Shown piece by piece: positions 52,448 to 61,244 of a stretch of 64,000 bases of DNA. The translations under genes were made by a program, and so were the position numbers. Each line of letters begins with the position of its first letter. The stretch's first letter is position 1. This DNA is from Bacteroidales bacterium (GTDB taxonomy: Bacteria > Bacteroidota > Bacteroidia > Bacteroidales > ML635J-15): NCBI GenBank assembly GCA_017617125.1, contig JAFZWY010000056.1, forward strand, positions 62,001 to 126,000, in the 5' to 3' direction. The notes beneath the pieces were generated by a model that made no database searches, was not told where the DNA came from, and saw nothing but the letters and a program-made list of their open reading frames with translations.

Positions 52448-52858
52448 CTACATCGTTATCGCTGCGCAAACGCCAGCTATTACCGCATATATCAGCAGGT
52501 ACGATAATGGACGGTAAACGGGGACTTTCTTTGTCATTATAGCGTCAATAAGATAGATGACGAATATCAATGTCATACCAATACTAATATAATTTCTGTC
52601 AAAGTCGAAAGTCCAGAACTTAATACCAGAAAATATGTTAATCTTGCAGAATAGGTCAAGTATATATATCGGAACACTTACCTTGTACAATTTGCTATTT
52701 ACACTGGTCCCCATAAATACGCCTATAGACAAACACCACACAATCATAAAACATATAACAGCATACGGAATATTTAACACTGTCAATATTACGCTTATTG
52801 CGAGCAGTCCCATTGCGGTGTAGTCAATGATATTCTCAGTTTTGGTGTATGTCTTCAT
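52448..52858 (-). CDS. Small four-helix membrane protein, paralogue B
   Basis: The ATG at 52858 (MKTYTKTENIIDYTAMGLL) gives 136 residues; a TTG three codons earlier is possible, at the same place as in its paralogue. Shared blocks include IPYAVICFMIVWCLSIGVF and YLLIYAVIAGVCAAITM. The central loop (FSGIKFWTFDFDRNYISIG) is the most diverged region. Two similar genes in a row with similar upstream sequence (TTGTACNATATGAA) point to a recent duplication. Function is unknown. Confidence 0.72.
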   Translation of the reverse strand: MKTYTKTENIIDYTAMGLLAISVILTVLNIPYAVICFMIVWCLSIGVFMGTSVNSKLYKVSVPIYILDLFCKINIFSGIKFWTFDFDRNYISIGMTLIFVIYLIDAIMTKKVPVYRPLSYLLIYAVIAGVCAAITM

Positions 52859-53051
52859 ATTGTACAATCTTTATTAAAAACTGTGCAAATATAAACAAAA
52901 AATGTAGAATACAATGTTTTTTTGTAGCTACGTGCCATGGCGCGCAGCTACAAATCCTCAAATCTTCAACCTTTAGCTCAACGAAGTTAAATCCTCAAAT
53001 CTTCAAATCAATAATTTTTCCCATCTTTGCATCGCGAAAAAAATTACATCA

Positions 53052-53663
53052 ATGAAGATTATCTGCATAGGAATGAACTACAAGGCTCACATTGCCGAGC
53101 TGAACCTCCCCTATCCCGAGGCTCCAATATTCTTTATGAAGCCCGACTCGTCGATACTTAAGGGCAACAAGGTATTCTTTATCCCCGACTGGACAGACAA
53201 TCTGCAGTACGAACTCGAGGTTGTATATCGCATCAGCCGTCTGGGCAAGCACATTCAGAAGAAATTTGCCTACCGCTACTACGATGCCGTAGCTCTCGGT
53301 CTCGACCTTACCGCCCGCGACCTTCAGGAGGATTGCCGCCGACGTGGTCTGCCATGGGAAATATGCAAGTCGTTCGACGGCTCGGCGGTGCTGTCGGAAT
53401 TTGTTCCGCTCGACGAACTGCCCGACAAAAACAGCATCGACTTCCGTCTGCTGCGCAACGAAGTCGAGGTGCAACATGGAAACACCTCCGATATGCTTTT
53501 CACAATTGATGACATTATCGAGCACGTGTCGAAATACATGACTCTAAAAATCGGTGACCTTATATATACTGGCACCCCGCTAGGCGTCGGTAAACTCGAA
53601 ATCGGTGACAAGCTCAAGGCATACATGGGCGAACAGAAGCTGATTGACATGAAGGTGAAATAA
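53052..53663 (+). CDS. Fumarylacetoacetate hydrolase (FAH) family protein
   Basis: The 203-residue protein is the short FAHD-type form. It has the start MKIICIGMNYKAHIAEL, metal-binding E-x-E in LQYELEVVYRIS and Asp in ALGLDLTARDLQ, and the closing DLIYTGTPLGVGKLEIGDKL. Family members hydrolyse or decarboxylate beta-keto acids such as oxaloacetate or acylpyruvates, with Mg2+. The substrate cannot be told from this sequence. It stands alone, with a repeat-rich region on its 3' side. Confidence 0.9.
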   Translation: MKIICIGMNYKAHIAELNLPYPEAPIFFMKPDSSILKGNKVFFIPDWTDNLQYELEVVYRISRLGKHIQKKFAYRYYDAVALGLDLTARDLQEDCRRRGLPWEICKSFDGSAVLSEFVPLDELPDKNSIDFRLLRNEVEVQHGNTSDMLFTIDDIIEHVSKYMTLKIGDLIYTGTPLGVGKLEIGDKLKAYMGEQKLIDMKVK

Positions 53664-53737
53664 AAGGGCTAAAAGTCCGTCAGAAGGCCAGTCAAGCAGT
53701 CTGGCTGTCAGCCTGTGAGACTGCAAGCCCAAAATCT

Positions 53738-53844
53738 AGAAACTCAGAAACGGCGTCAGCCACAGAACGGCGAAGCCCTCAACGAAGTTAAACCTGAAAC
53801 GGGCGCAGCCCATTGAAACGCCGCAGGCATAGAAACGTGAAACC
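53738..53844. repeat. 107-bp direct repeat, copy 1 (mini-hairpin array)
   Basis: This copy and 53883-53989 differ at a single base (53747). Within it are the hairpin words GGCGTCAGCC, GGCGAAGCC, GGGCGCAGCCC and GCCGCAGGC, linked by GAAAC phrases and CTCAACGAAGTTAA. The two copies are 145 bases apart. Confidence 0.9.
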
Positions 53845-53882
53845 AAAAACGGGCTTTAGCCCATGAAACGTGCGCCAGCACA

Positions 53883-53989
53883 AGAAACTCACAAACGGCG
53901 TCAGCCACAGAACGGCGAAGCCCTCAACGAAGTTAAACCTGAAACGGGCGCAGCCCATTGAAACGCCGCAGGCATAGAAACGTGAAACC
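53883..53989. repeat. 107-bp direct repeat, copy 2 (mini-hairpin array)
   Basis: Matches copy 1 with one substitution. The spacer between copies (53845-53882) itself holds two more hairpin words, GGGCTTTAGCCC and TGCGCCAGCA. The whole 53664-54101 interval has no gene apart from the promoter at its right end. Confidence 0.9.
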
Positions 53990-54046
53990 TAAAACATTGA
54001 ACTTTAAACTTTTTTCATCCCTCAGGCAACGAAATTAGACTTTCAG

Positions 54047-54077
54047 TTGTCATATATGTAAAATTTATATAATTTTG
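54047..54077 (+). promoter_or_regulatory. Promoter of the 211-residue surface protein gene
   Basis: TTG (54047-54049) as -33 box and TAATTTTG (54070-54077) as -7 box are 20 bases apart. AGAGGAAA lies 7-14 bases before the start codon at 54102 as a Shine-Dalgarno-like sequence. Confidence 0.6.
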
Positions 54078-54101
54078 GCTCAAAATTAAAGAGGAAAAGC
54101 T

Positions 54102-54737
54102 ATGAGAAAATTTATTGTGATTATTATGACACTTGTGTCTGTGTCCTTATATGGACAGGAACAAGTTCATGTAGGCGATATATTGTGCACCGACAATACT
54201 GTGATTTCGCACGATGCTTTTGCTTCAAGCGGAAGAACCGCGCTGGGCATTGTATTTTTTGTTGACAACACTCAGCAGCATGGCTGGGCTCTTGCACTTA
54301 ACGATGCAAGTGCGACAACTATGCCCTGGGGCGACAACACAGTCATGTGCTACCTTGACAGCTATAGCAACTATACGCAGCTTACCATGAACGACACTAT
54401 CGGTTCGATACGTTGCGACTCCATAGCCCGCAAGGCTCAGCACGACGGCATGACACTATCGGCATACTCGATTGCTGTAAATACTGCGATACAATACGGA
54501 GAAGGCTGGTATCTGCCAGCCATAGGACAACTTGCCATCATGTATGCGAATATGCCCGAAATCAATGCAGCATTAGATGTTGTACAAGGTAGCTCAAAGA
54601 TGAACGGACAGCGATACTGGTCGTGTACAGAAGAAAACACAGGAGTTACTAGCGCTTGGCTGCTTTTATTTAATGGAGCATCGACATATTCACCCAAAGG
54701 TGATTATGCAAGCGTAAGAGCAATTAGAAACTTTTAA
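54102..54737 (+). CDS. Exported DUF1566/Lcl-like domain protein
   Basis: The 211-residue protein has a signal peptide (MRKFIVIIMTLVSVSLYGQ) and one DUF1566-like domain. Its marks are GWYLPAIGQL, RYWSCTEE and the closing VRAIRNF. It lacks a T9SS sorting domain, so it may stay in the periplasm or need a partner. The next gene, 5 bases downstream, carries two related domains. Function is unknown. Confidence 0.8.
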   Translation: MRKFIVIIMTLVSVSLYGQEQVHVGDILCTDNTVISHDAFASSGRTALGIVFFVDNTQQHGWALALNDASATTMPWGDNTVMCYLDSYSNYTQLTMNDTIGSIRCDSIARKAQHDGMTLSAYSIAVNTAIQYGEGWYLPAIGQLAIMYANMPEINAALDVVQGSSKMNGQRYWSCTEENTGVTSAWLLLFNGASTYSPKGDYASVRAIRNF

Positions 54738-54742
54738 AACCT

Positions 54743-57700
54743 ATGATTATGAAAAAAATATTACTTGCAATATTATTCTTGATGCCTACTTTGGCATTCG
54801 CACAGAGATATCACATTGGCGACACGGTATATTCGCCAACAAACGAACCTGCTGTCGTGTTTTATGTCTTCGACGATGGAAACCACGGATGGGCCGTTTC
54901 TCTCAACGACTATCCGACAACATATTACTGGTCGGTGGCTGGAGGACTCGAATCCGAGATGATTCCTTCATTTTGCCCGCGAGTTGATGTAACGAACAAT
55001 ACTGTTTCGGACTATGCCGCATATATGTCCGATGTGGAAGGCTGGATATATGCCGATAAATTTCATAATTTGTCTGCTACTCATTACCCTGCCATGTTTG
55101 CCATAAACTTCGACAACGGCTGGTACCTTCCAACAGCCGGACAGATGAGAAAACTTCATTCATCAAAAATATATATTCAAAACATAGTCCAGAATCTCAA
55201 CGGCGGACATTGGCTGTATGCAAAGAAATACTGGACATCGACAGTGGCAAACGACTCGTGCCCGATTACTCTCAACGGCAAAGACGGTCGCCTCGAAGCT
55301 ACATATCTCGACCGTGGATATTACATTCGTCCTATCCGAAACTTTGGGTTTGTAAGCAACGTTGTAAAGGACAAATACTACTGCCGTGGCGACAAAATCG
55401 TCGACCTCGGATACGATTTGTATGCCGAAAACGACACATTGCTGTCGCGCACATATCGGTCATATCAAGGATTCGACAGCATAGTAGGTGTAAACATACA
55501 TGTACTGGAGCCACAATACGAAATAGCTGGCAACATGCTGGTATGTATGGGGGCAAATGCCGAAATAAGTGTTGTCCATGATAATGGCACTTTTACATAT
55601 TCGTGGAAAGACGAACAAAACGCAGGTGCAACTATAGGAACTGGCAGTTCTATGGTTTTGAACAATGTTACCGAATCGCACCAGTATTCGGTGTCGGTAG
55701 GTCAGTATTTTGATATTATCGAAAGGTATTGTACCGACAACAGGCCATTCGACATTTCTGTAATCGAAACCGACGTGCCTATAAGCGGAGATGGCGTTGT
55801 GTGCTACAATACTTCTGGCATTTTGTCGGTTCCCGAATCGGAAGGCCTGCAATACACATGGTATCAAGGCAACACAAGCAATGTTGTTGGAACAGGATAT
55901 AGTTTTACGACCCCTAACCTTACCTCTCCTGCGACATACAATGTAAGTGTCAGCGGTGGCGCTTGCACAGGAACAGGAAGCATAACCATTGGTGTCGCCC
56001 CCGATTTTACAGTTTCGGTATCTGGCGACAACTCGGTATGCTACGGCGAAAATGCTTCGATTATAGCTACGCCAAGTAACACCGAAAGAGTTATCTACCA
56101 ATGGTACAATACCAACACCGACGAATACGTTGGAGGAGAAAATACGTTGGAAACGCCAAACCTGTACAACGATTCTCAATTTGCTGTAATAGCTATAAAG
56201 ACATCGGGGTTGTCGCCTGCTGTAGACGACATTCATGTCGGCGATATTGTTACAAGCAACAACATTGTAGTACGCCCGTCGCAGTGGCCAAATGCAGCAA
56301 TGCACAACCTCGAAGCTAAAGGTGTAGTTTACCACACAAGCAATGATTCCATCCGTATAGTCGGTCTCGACGAGTACAATAACATCCCATGGGGCACATC
56401 AAGCTTCACAACCGGACAATATTCGGCCGACATTACCGATGCTCGCACAAAAATGAACGGCAAGGCTATGACCGATATTCTAGTTGCTCACAATAATTCG
56501 CTAACCTATCCAATAAGCCCGAACTATATTGCAGCATTGAAGGCACGCGAAAACGGAGAAGACTGGTATCTACCGGCTGCAGGCGAGATGTACAACATAG
56601 GACTCAACCTCGGCAATATAAACTACGGACTGTCGGTTGTCGATGGTGCAGAAATCGACGTCAACTCATATTACTGGACCGTAACAGAAAAGACTGCCGA
56701 CAGGGCATGGTGCGCTGTAGGCTCGGCAACACCTGATGACGCAAAATCTTATTCGCACAAGGTTCGCCCAGTCACAGCAATAAACATTTCAAATCTTATC
56801 CTTTTCCAAAACTCTACAACCTGCAGGGCTACCGACACTCATAGCGTAACAGTAATGCCTCCACATACAGCCGACATTACCGATACAATAATGCTTGGTG
56901 ATATATACTCGTATCGCGACAGTACAATAAGTTTCGACGAGATCGGCGACTTCTTCTTGCAATGGTCATTCCACAACAACGGCAGCTGCGACAGCATACT
57001 AAACATTTCGCTCCATGTAAAACCGAGAATCGTTATAGTGACACCTGCTGCCGGACAATACAAGAATTGCGGACAGAACGATCCATACTTTGAATATACT
57101 CTTTCAGAAAACATCAACGTAATAGGAGAATTGTCGCGTGAAGAAGGCGAGGACGTAGGGACATACGCATACACAACCGGCAATATCCATGCTATCGGCA
57201 ATTACGAATTTGTCTTAGCCGAAAATGCTCCTATGTTCGAGATATTGCCCTTGCATTCGGAATTTTCAAGATACATGTGCAACTCCTTCGTATGGAACGG
57301 AACAACCTACACCGAAAACGGTGATTACACACAGACATTCACGACCGTCAATGGTTGCGACAGTACTGTAACTTTGCATCTTACCATAAGACACTCACCC
57401 GACACCACTTTCATCGACACCACCGTATGCTATAGTTTCAGATGGACCAACGCATATGGACAAACAACAACATACTACGAGTCAGGAACTTACACAAACA
57501 GATTCTACGCTACAAACGGATGCGACAGCATAGTCACATTGCGGCTTGTTGTCGCTGGCGATGCACGAGAAGACATTTATGCCGAAGCTTGCGGATACTA
57601 TGCAATTAATGGTCTCTACTACTTTGAATCTGGCAACTACCAAATAGTCCATACACTATCGCAATATGGTTGCGACAGCGTTGTGTATCTGCATCTTACA

Positions 57701-59104
57701 GTCACCGAAAATCCTGGCGAGTTGCAGATTTCAACAGAACCGAATACATTATGCTCCGGCGGATACAATGGAAGCATCGAAGTTACGTCGCCACTAAATG
57801 CCGACTACGAATACTCTATCGATGGCGTCAACTTCCAGTCGTCGCCAATGTTTACCGGTCTTATGGAAGGCGACTACACTGTTACTGTTAGGAATGGAAT
57901 ATGCACAAATTCGTCTGACGTAACCGTCGAAACTTTGGCAAATAGACCGACAGTGACAATTACTCCACAATCGGCATCTATATGCCAGGGCGAAACTATC
58001 AGCATAAGTTCGCAGGGGTCATCGACGGGAAGCAACTACACGTACTCGTGGTACGGTCCTAGCAATTTCTATTCCTTTGCAACTAATGTAAACATTTCAG
58101 ATGCAGTTCCTGGAAATTCGGGAGAATATAGCCTTACTATACAAAACACAACAACTGGCTGCAACCGCACCGAAAGTGTCACAATTACTGTGAACGAAAC
58201 TACCTACGGAGCAGACTATGTATCGGCATGCGATTCGTACACATGGATAAATGGAATTACATATACAGAATCGACCAATACTCCAACCCACACTATTGCC
58301 AATGCAAACGGCTGCGATAGCATCGTAACCCTGCACCTTACATTGTCGCACTCGGTATCATCGACAGACGGAACAACCATCTGCCCGAGCGAACTGCCAT
58401 ACGAGTACAACGGACATGTTTTCAACGAAGCTGGAACATACGACGTTTCGCTCTCGGCCGCAAACGGATGCGACAGCATAGTGGCATTCACTCTGAACGT
58501 ATATGAAGGATTCGCCGAAACCATCAACATCGATGTCTGCGAATACGACATGCCGTATACCTATGGCGGCAATCTGCTCACCCAAGCCGGAACATACACA
58601 TATACATATCCGGGAACACCTTGCGACAGCGTAGTGACTGTAAACCTTGCAGTACACGAGCAGCCGACTGTTACGGTATCGCAGACTGCAAACGGCAACG
58701 AAATAACACTTACGGCATCAGGAGCATCATCATACGAATGGGAGAATGGAGAAACAACCTCCAGCATTACCGTGGGTATAACCAACGATACCATTATGCT
58801 TGTTGGATACAGCGAATATCAATGTGCAGACACAATTTACATTGCAATAGATGACCTTTCTCCGATTGACGACGTACAGGCTAACATCAGCGTATATCCG
58901 GTACCTTCGAACGGAACCATATTCGTCGAAGGCGACAACATCGAGGCGATAGAAATTGTAGATATGGTCGGACGCATTATTCACAGAACCGAAACCTCTG
59001 GTTCGAGAACAGAACTCAAGATTGACGTTCCAAACGGAGAATACATTCTTCGAATAAATGTCGGAGGAAACATATTGCAAAAGAAAATACTAATTGCAAA
59101 CTAA
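54743..59104 (+). CDS. Giant T9SS surface protein with Ig-like and GCDS repeats
   Basis: The 1453-residue protein begins with a signal peptide (MKKILLAILFLMPTLAFAQ; the ATG at 54749 is an equal start). Two DUF1566-like domains are present: residues ~20-200 (WYLPTAGQM, IRPIRNF) and ~495-680 (WYLPAAGEM, VRPVTAI). Between them and after them lie Ig-like segments. At least six short repeats centred on GCDS(I/T/V)VTLHLT occur from ~870 to ~1300, one altered to PCDS. A type IX sorting domain (~1380-1453, ISVYPVPSNGTIFVEG) ends it. Such proteins are surface adhesins or matrix components, but the binding partner is unknown. It follows the 211-residue relative by 5 bases and ends at a strong terminator. 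Confidence 0.88.
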   Translation: MIMKKILLAILFLMPTLAFAQRYHIGDTVYSPTNEPAVVFYVFDDGNHGWAVSLNDYPTTYYWSVAGGLESEMIPSFCPRVDVTNNTVSDYAAYMSDVEGWIYADKFHNLSATHYPAMFAINFDNGWYLPTAGQMRKLHSSKIYIQNIVQNLNGGHWLYAKKYWTSTVANDSCPITLNGKDGRLEATYLDRGYYIRPIRNFGFVSNVVKDKYYCRGDKIVDLGYDLYAENDTLLSRTYRSYQGFDSIVGVNIHVLEPQYEIAGNMLVCMGANAEISVVHDNGTFTYSWKDEQNAGATIGTGSSMVLNNVTESHQYSVSVGQYFDIIERYCTDNRPFDISVIETDVPISGDGVVCYNTSGILSVPESEGLQYTWYQGNTSNVVGTGYSFTTPNLTSPATYNVSVSGGACTGTGSITIGVAPDFTVSVSGDNSVCYGENASIIATPSNTERVIYQWYNTNTDEYVGGENTLETPNLYNDSQFAVIAIKTSGLSPAVDDIHVGDIVTSNNIVVRPSQWPNAAMHNLEAKGVVYHTSNDSIRIVGLDEYNNIPWGTSSFTTGQYSADITDARTKMNGKAMTDILVAHNNSLTYPISPNYIAALKARENGEDWYLPAAGEMYNIGLNLGNINYGLSVVDGAEIDVNSYYWTVTEKTADRAWCAVGSATPDDAKSYSHKVRPVTAINISNLILFQNSTTCRATDTHSVTVMPPHTADITDTIMLGDIYSYRDSTISFDEIGDFFLQWSFHNNGSCDSILNISLHVKPRIVIVTPAAGQYKNCGQNDPYFEYTLSENINVIGELSREEGEDVGTYAYTTGNIHAIGNYEFVLAENAPMFEILPLHSEFSRYMCNSFVWNGTTYTENGDYTQTFTTVNGCDSTVTLHLTIRHSPDTTFIDTTVCYSFRWTNAYGQTTTYYESGTYTNRFYATNGCDSIVTLRLVVAGDAREDIYAEACGYYAINGLYYFESGNYQIVHTLSQYGCDSVVYLHLTVTENPGELQISTEPNTLCSGGYNGSIEVTSPLNADYEYSIDGVNFQSSPMFTGLMEGDYTVTVRNGICTNSSDVTVETLANRPTVTITPQSASICQGETISISSQGSSTGSNYTYSWYGPSNFYSFATNVNISDAVPGNSGEYSLTIQNTTTGCNRTESVTITVNETTYGADYVSACDSYTWINGITYTESTNTPTHTIANANGCDSIVTLHLTLSHSVSSTDGTTICPSELPYEYNGHVFNEAGTYDVSLSAANGCDSIVAFTLNVYEGFAETINIDVCEYDMPYTYGGNLLTQAGTYTYTYPGTPCDSVVTVNLAVHEQPTVTVSQTANGNEITLTASGASSYEWENGETTSSITVGITNDTIMLVGYSEYQCADTIYIAIDDLSPIDDVQANISVYPVPSNGTIFVEGDNIEAIEIVDMVGRIIHRTETSGSRTELKIDVPNGEYILRINVGGNILQKKILIAN

Positions 59105-59123
59105 AGGTTAATTCGCATAACAC

Positions 59124-59157
59124 AAAAAGGCGCGTGCAATTGCATGTGCCTTTTTTT
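59124..59157. terminator. Bidirectional terminator
   Basis: GGCGCGTGCA and TGCATGTGCC form a 10-bp stem with two G-U pairs, flanked by A- and T-runs. It separates the giant surface protein gene from the convergent flippase gene. Confidence 0.85.
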
Positions 59158-59159
59158 AT

Positions 59160-60470
59160 CTAAATCAATATGCTTATTACAAAGCTGATAGCCATTAAAA
59201 TTAGGTAATAGGCAAATATTCTAGTGTCGATGTATTCGCTCAATCTTATTCCGTAAAGCGACTTCACCACCGAAACAAGTGTCACCTTCTCGATTATATT
59301 GCCCAGCAAAAAAGCTACGGCAATACCGGCAATACCAATGAATTTCATCAGTACAAGTCCGAGCACGACATTCACAAGTATGTTTATTGACGCGGCGGCA
59401 AGAATTGGCCGGCTTTGTCTTTTGCCCACAAGTATGCTTTCGGGGACTATAAACCTGAACATGGCGGCAAAGCAATACACGTTGAATATCAGCGCACTTT
59501 CGTAGAAATCGCTATTGAAAACCAACGGATACAAATATTTGCTTGTAATTATGACAACCATTGCCAAAGGTATACAAACGTTCATCATGCGCTTGCTTTC
59601 CTGCTTGATATTCTCGAGGATTTCGGGCGTACTGCTGTTGCTGGCTATACGTGCCGACATTGCTTCCGACAATGCTATCGCCGGCAAAAGTATCAGTGGG
59701 AACTCCTTGGCTCCGTAACGGAATTGGGCATATGTACTTTCGTCGAACTTGTAGGCGACCAGAAAACTATCGACATATTGTATTCCTTTAACTATCAGCA
59801 CGCTGAGTATAAACGGAGCCGACAACTTAAAAAACATCCCGATGTATTTCCACGATATTTTAATCCGCGAAAACTTTAACACGATTATTGCAAGCCAGGC
59901 AAATTTTATTGCTGTCACAAACAGAAGTCCGTATAGTCCGTAACCGAGGTCGTTGGTAATTACCACAGGAATTGTCACAGCCAATATCTGCAATGTGAAC
60001 ACTGTAGCACCATAGATTGCAATTCTGCAAGGCTTATTTTCGATAAGATATATGTATTCCACCAGATTTGCAGGACACGAAAGCACTATGTATGCCAGCA
60101 AAATCTTAAAATATGGTATGCGCCCGCCACTGAAACCAACCAGATATGCAATCTGCGACTGAAGCAAAAACACACCGAGTGCAGTTATTACAGACAATGC
60201 GGTAAAAACCAACAATATATTGAAATAAGCCTCCGACTTTTCGCTCTGCTGTTCCCTCTTTTTCGAGAGAATTGTCTGCAACATTCCGCCTGTCCAGAAG
60301 AAACACGATGCCCCAGATATGAGCAGGAAAGTCTCGTAGGTTCCAATCTGGCTAATACCTATGCTGGTCTTCGACAGTACGATACCGATGAGCAGCAGCG
60401 CAACAAAGCGGAACAACTGCAGAAACTGCAGTGCCCTTACGCTGGTTAGGTATTTGGCTATTACCGACAC
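59160..60470 (-). CDS. Wzx-like polysaccharide flippase (MVF/MATE superfamily)
   Basis: The 436-residue protein is a polytopic membrane protein with about 12 hydrophobic helices. ETFLLISGASCFFWTGGMLQ and the C-terminal MKFIGIAGIAVAFLLGNIIEKV recall oligosaccharide flippases. It would move lipid-linked glycan units across the inner membrane for O-antigen, capsule or protein glycans. The start is GTG at 60470, three bases after the riboflavin synthase stop, with no ATG nearby that keeps the first helix. The link with ribE is probably only transcriptional. Confidence 0.87.
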   Translation of the reverse strand: MSVIAKYLTSVRALQFLQLFRFVALLLIGIVLSKTSIGISQIGTYETFLLISGASCFFWTGGMLQTILSKKREQQSEKSEAYFNILLVFTALSVITALGVFLLQSQIAYLVGFSGGRIPYFKILLAYIVLSCPANLVEYIYLIENKPCRIAIYGATVFTLQILAVTIPVVITNDLGYGLYGLLFVTAIKFAWLAIIVLKFSRIKISWKYIGMFFKLSAPFILSVLIVKGIQYVDSFLVAYKFDESTYAQFRYGAKEFPLILLPAIALSEAMSARIASNSSTPEILENIKQESKRMMNVCIPLAMVVIITSKYLYPLVFNSDFYESALIFNVYCFAAMFRFIVPESILVGKRQSRPILAAASINILVNVVLGLVLMKFIGIAGIAVAFLLGNIIEKVTLVSVVKSLYGIRLSEYIDTRIFAYYLILMAISFVISILI

Positions 60471-60473
60471 TTT

Positions 60474-61085
60474 CTATTTGCCAAGATTTTCGAGGTAGCC
60501 TGCCATAATCTTCTGTATGTACTTTCCGATTATGTCGAACTCGAGATTTACAATTGTTCCTACCTTGAAGCAGTGGAAATTTGTAACCTGATATGTGTAC
60601 GGTATTATCGATACAGAGAAAGTATTTGCCTTCGAGTTTACAACCGTGAGGCTCACACCATTGACCGACACCGAACCTTTTTCTACCGTGATGTTTCCCT
60701 TCGACTTGTCGTACTCGAAGGTGTAGTACCAGCTGCCACCGTTTTCGGTAACATCGATGCACTTGGCTGTCTGGTCAACATGACCTTGTACCATGTGGCC
60801 GTCGAGTAGCTTGTCCATAGTCATGCTACGTTCGATGTTCACCTCGTCGCCAATGTTGAGCAGTCCGAGGTTCGACTTGTCGAGGGTTTCCTTCATTGCC
60901 GTAACCTTGTAGGTCTTGGTCGGCTTGTCGATTTCGACTACGGTAAGACAAACGCCGTTGTGTGCTACGCTCTGGTCGATGCGAAGCTGGTCGCCAAACG
61001 AGCAGGTGAAATAAAAATGTATGTTACTCTGCTCCTTTTCTATTCTGACCAACTTTGCGGTTTCTTCTACTATTCCTGAAAACAT
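60474..61085 (-). CDS. ribE: Riboflavin synthase, alpha chain
   Basis: The 203-residue enzyme converts two 6,7-dimethyl-8-ribityllumazine to riboflavin. It begins MFSGIVEETAKLVRIE and has two lumazine-binding barrel repeats, with HNGVCLTVVEI in the first and VNGVSLTVVNSKANTF in the second. GHMVQGHVDQTAKCI lies between them. It is normal in length. No FMN riboswitch is visible upstream. The flippase gene follows after 3 bases. Confidence 0.96.
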   Translation of the reverse strand: MFSGIVEETAKLVRIEKEQSNIHFYFTCSFGDQLRIDQSVAHNGVCLTVVEIDKPTKTYKVTAMKETLDKSNLGLLNIGDEVNIERSMTMDKLLDGHMVQGHVDQTAKCIDVTENGGSWYYTFEYDKSKGNITVEKGSVSVNGVSLTVVNSKANTFSVSIIPYTYQVTNFHCFKVGTIVNLEFDIIGKYIQKIMAGYLENLGK

Positions 61086-61142
61086 AATTCGAATTATTTT
61101 TTTTGCAAAAGTACAATATTATTTACGATTTTCCTCTTCATT

Positions 61143-61166
61143 GTCATGCTGAATTTATTTCAGCAT
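61143..61166 (-). repeat. Dispersed palindrome, ACAAG-loop family copy (inverted)
   Basis: On the minus strand it reads ATGCTGAA-ATAAA-TTCAGCAT followed by GACA, the same frame as the copies at 48213 and 31277. Confidence 0.7.
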
Positions 61167-61244
61167 CCGTTACGAATGACGGTTTTCGATTTGATAATTC
61201 GATTAATTTCCAGTTTTGCTTGCTCCATTTAGCCTTTCAGTCTT

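Noticed and set aside
53664..54000. CRISPR array
   Set aside because: Repeat spacing and sequence vary, linkers are not unique spacers of constant length, and no cas gene is present. The structure is a hairpin-word array instead.
60900..61244. FMN riboswitch upstream of riboflavin synthase
   Set aside because: No conserved riboswitch stems are visible; the interval holds only the dispersed palindrome.
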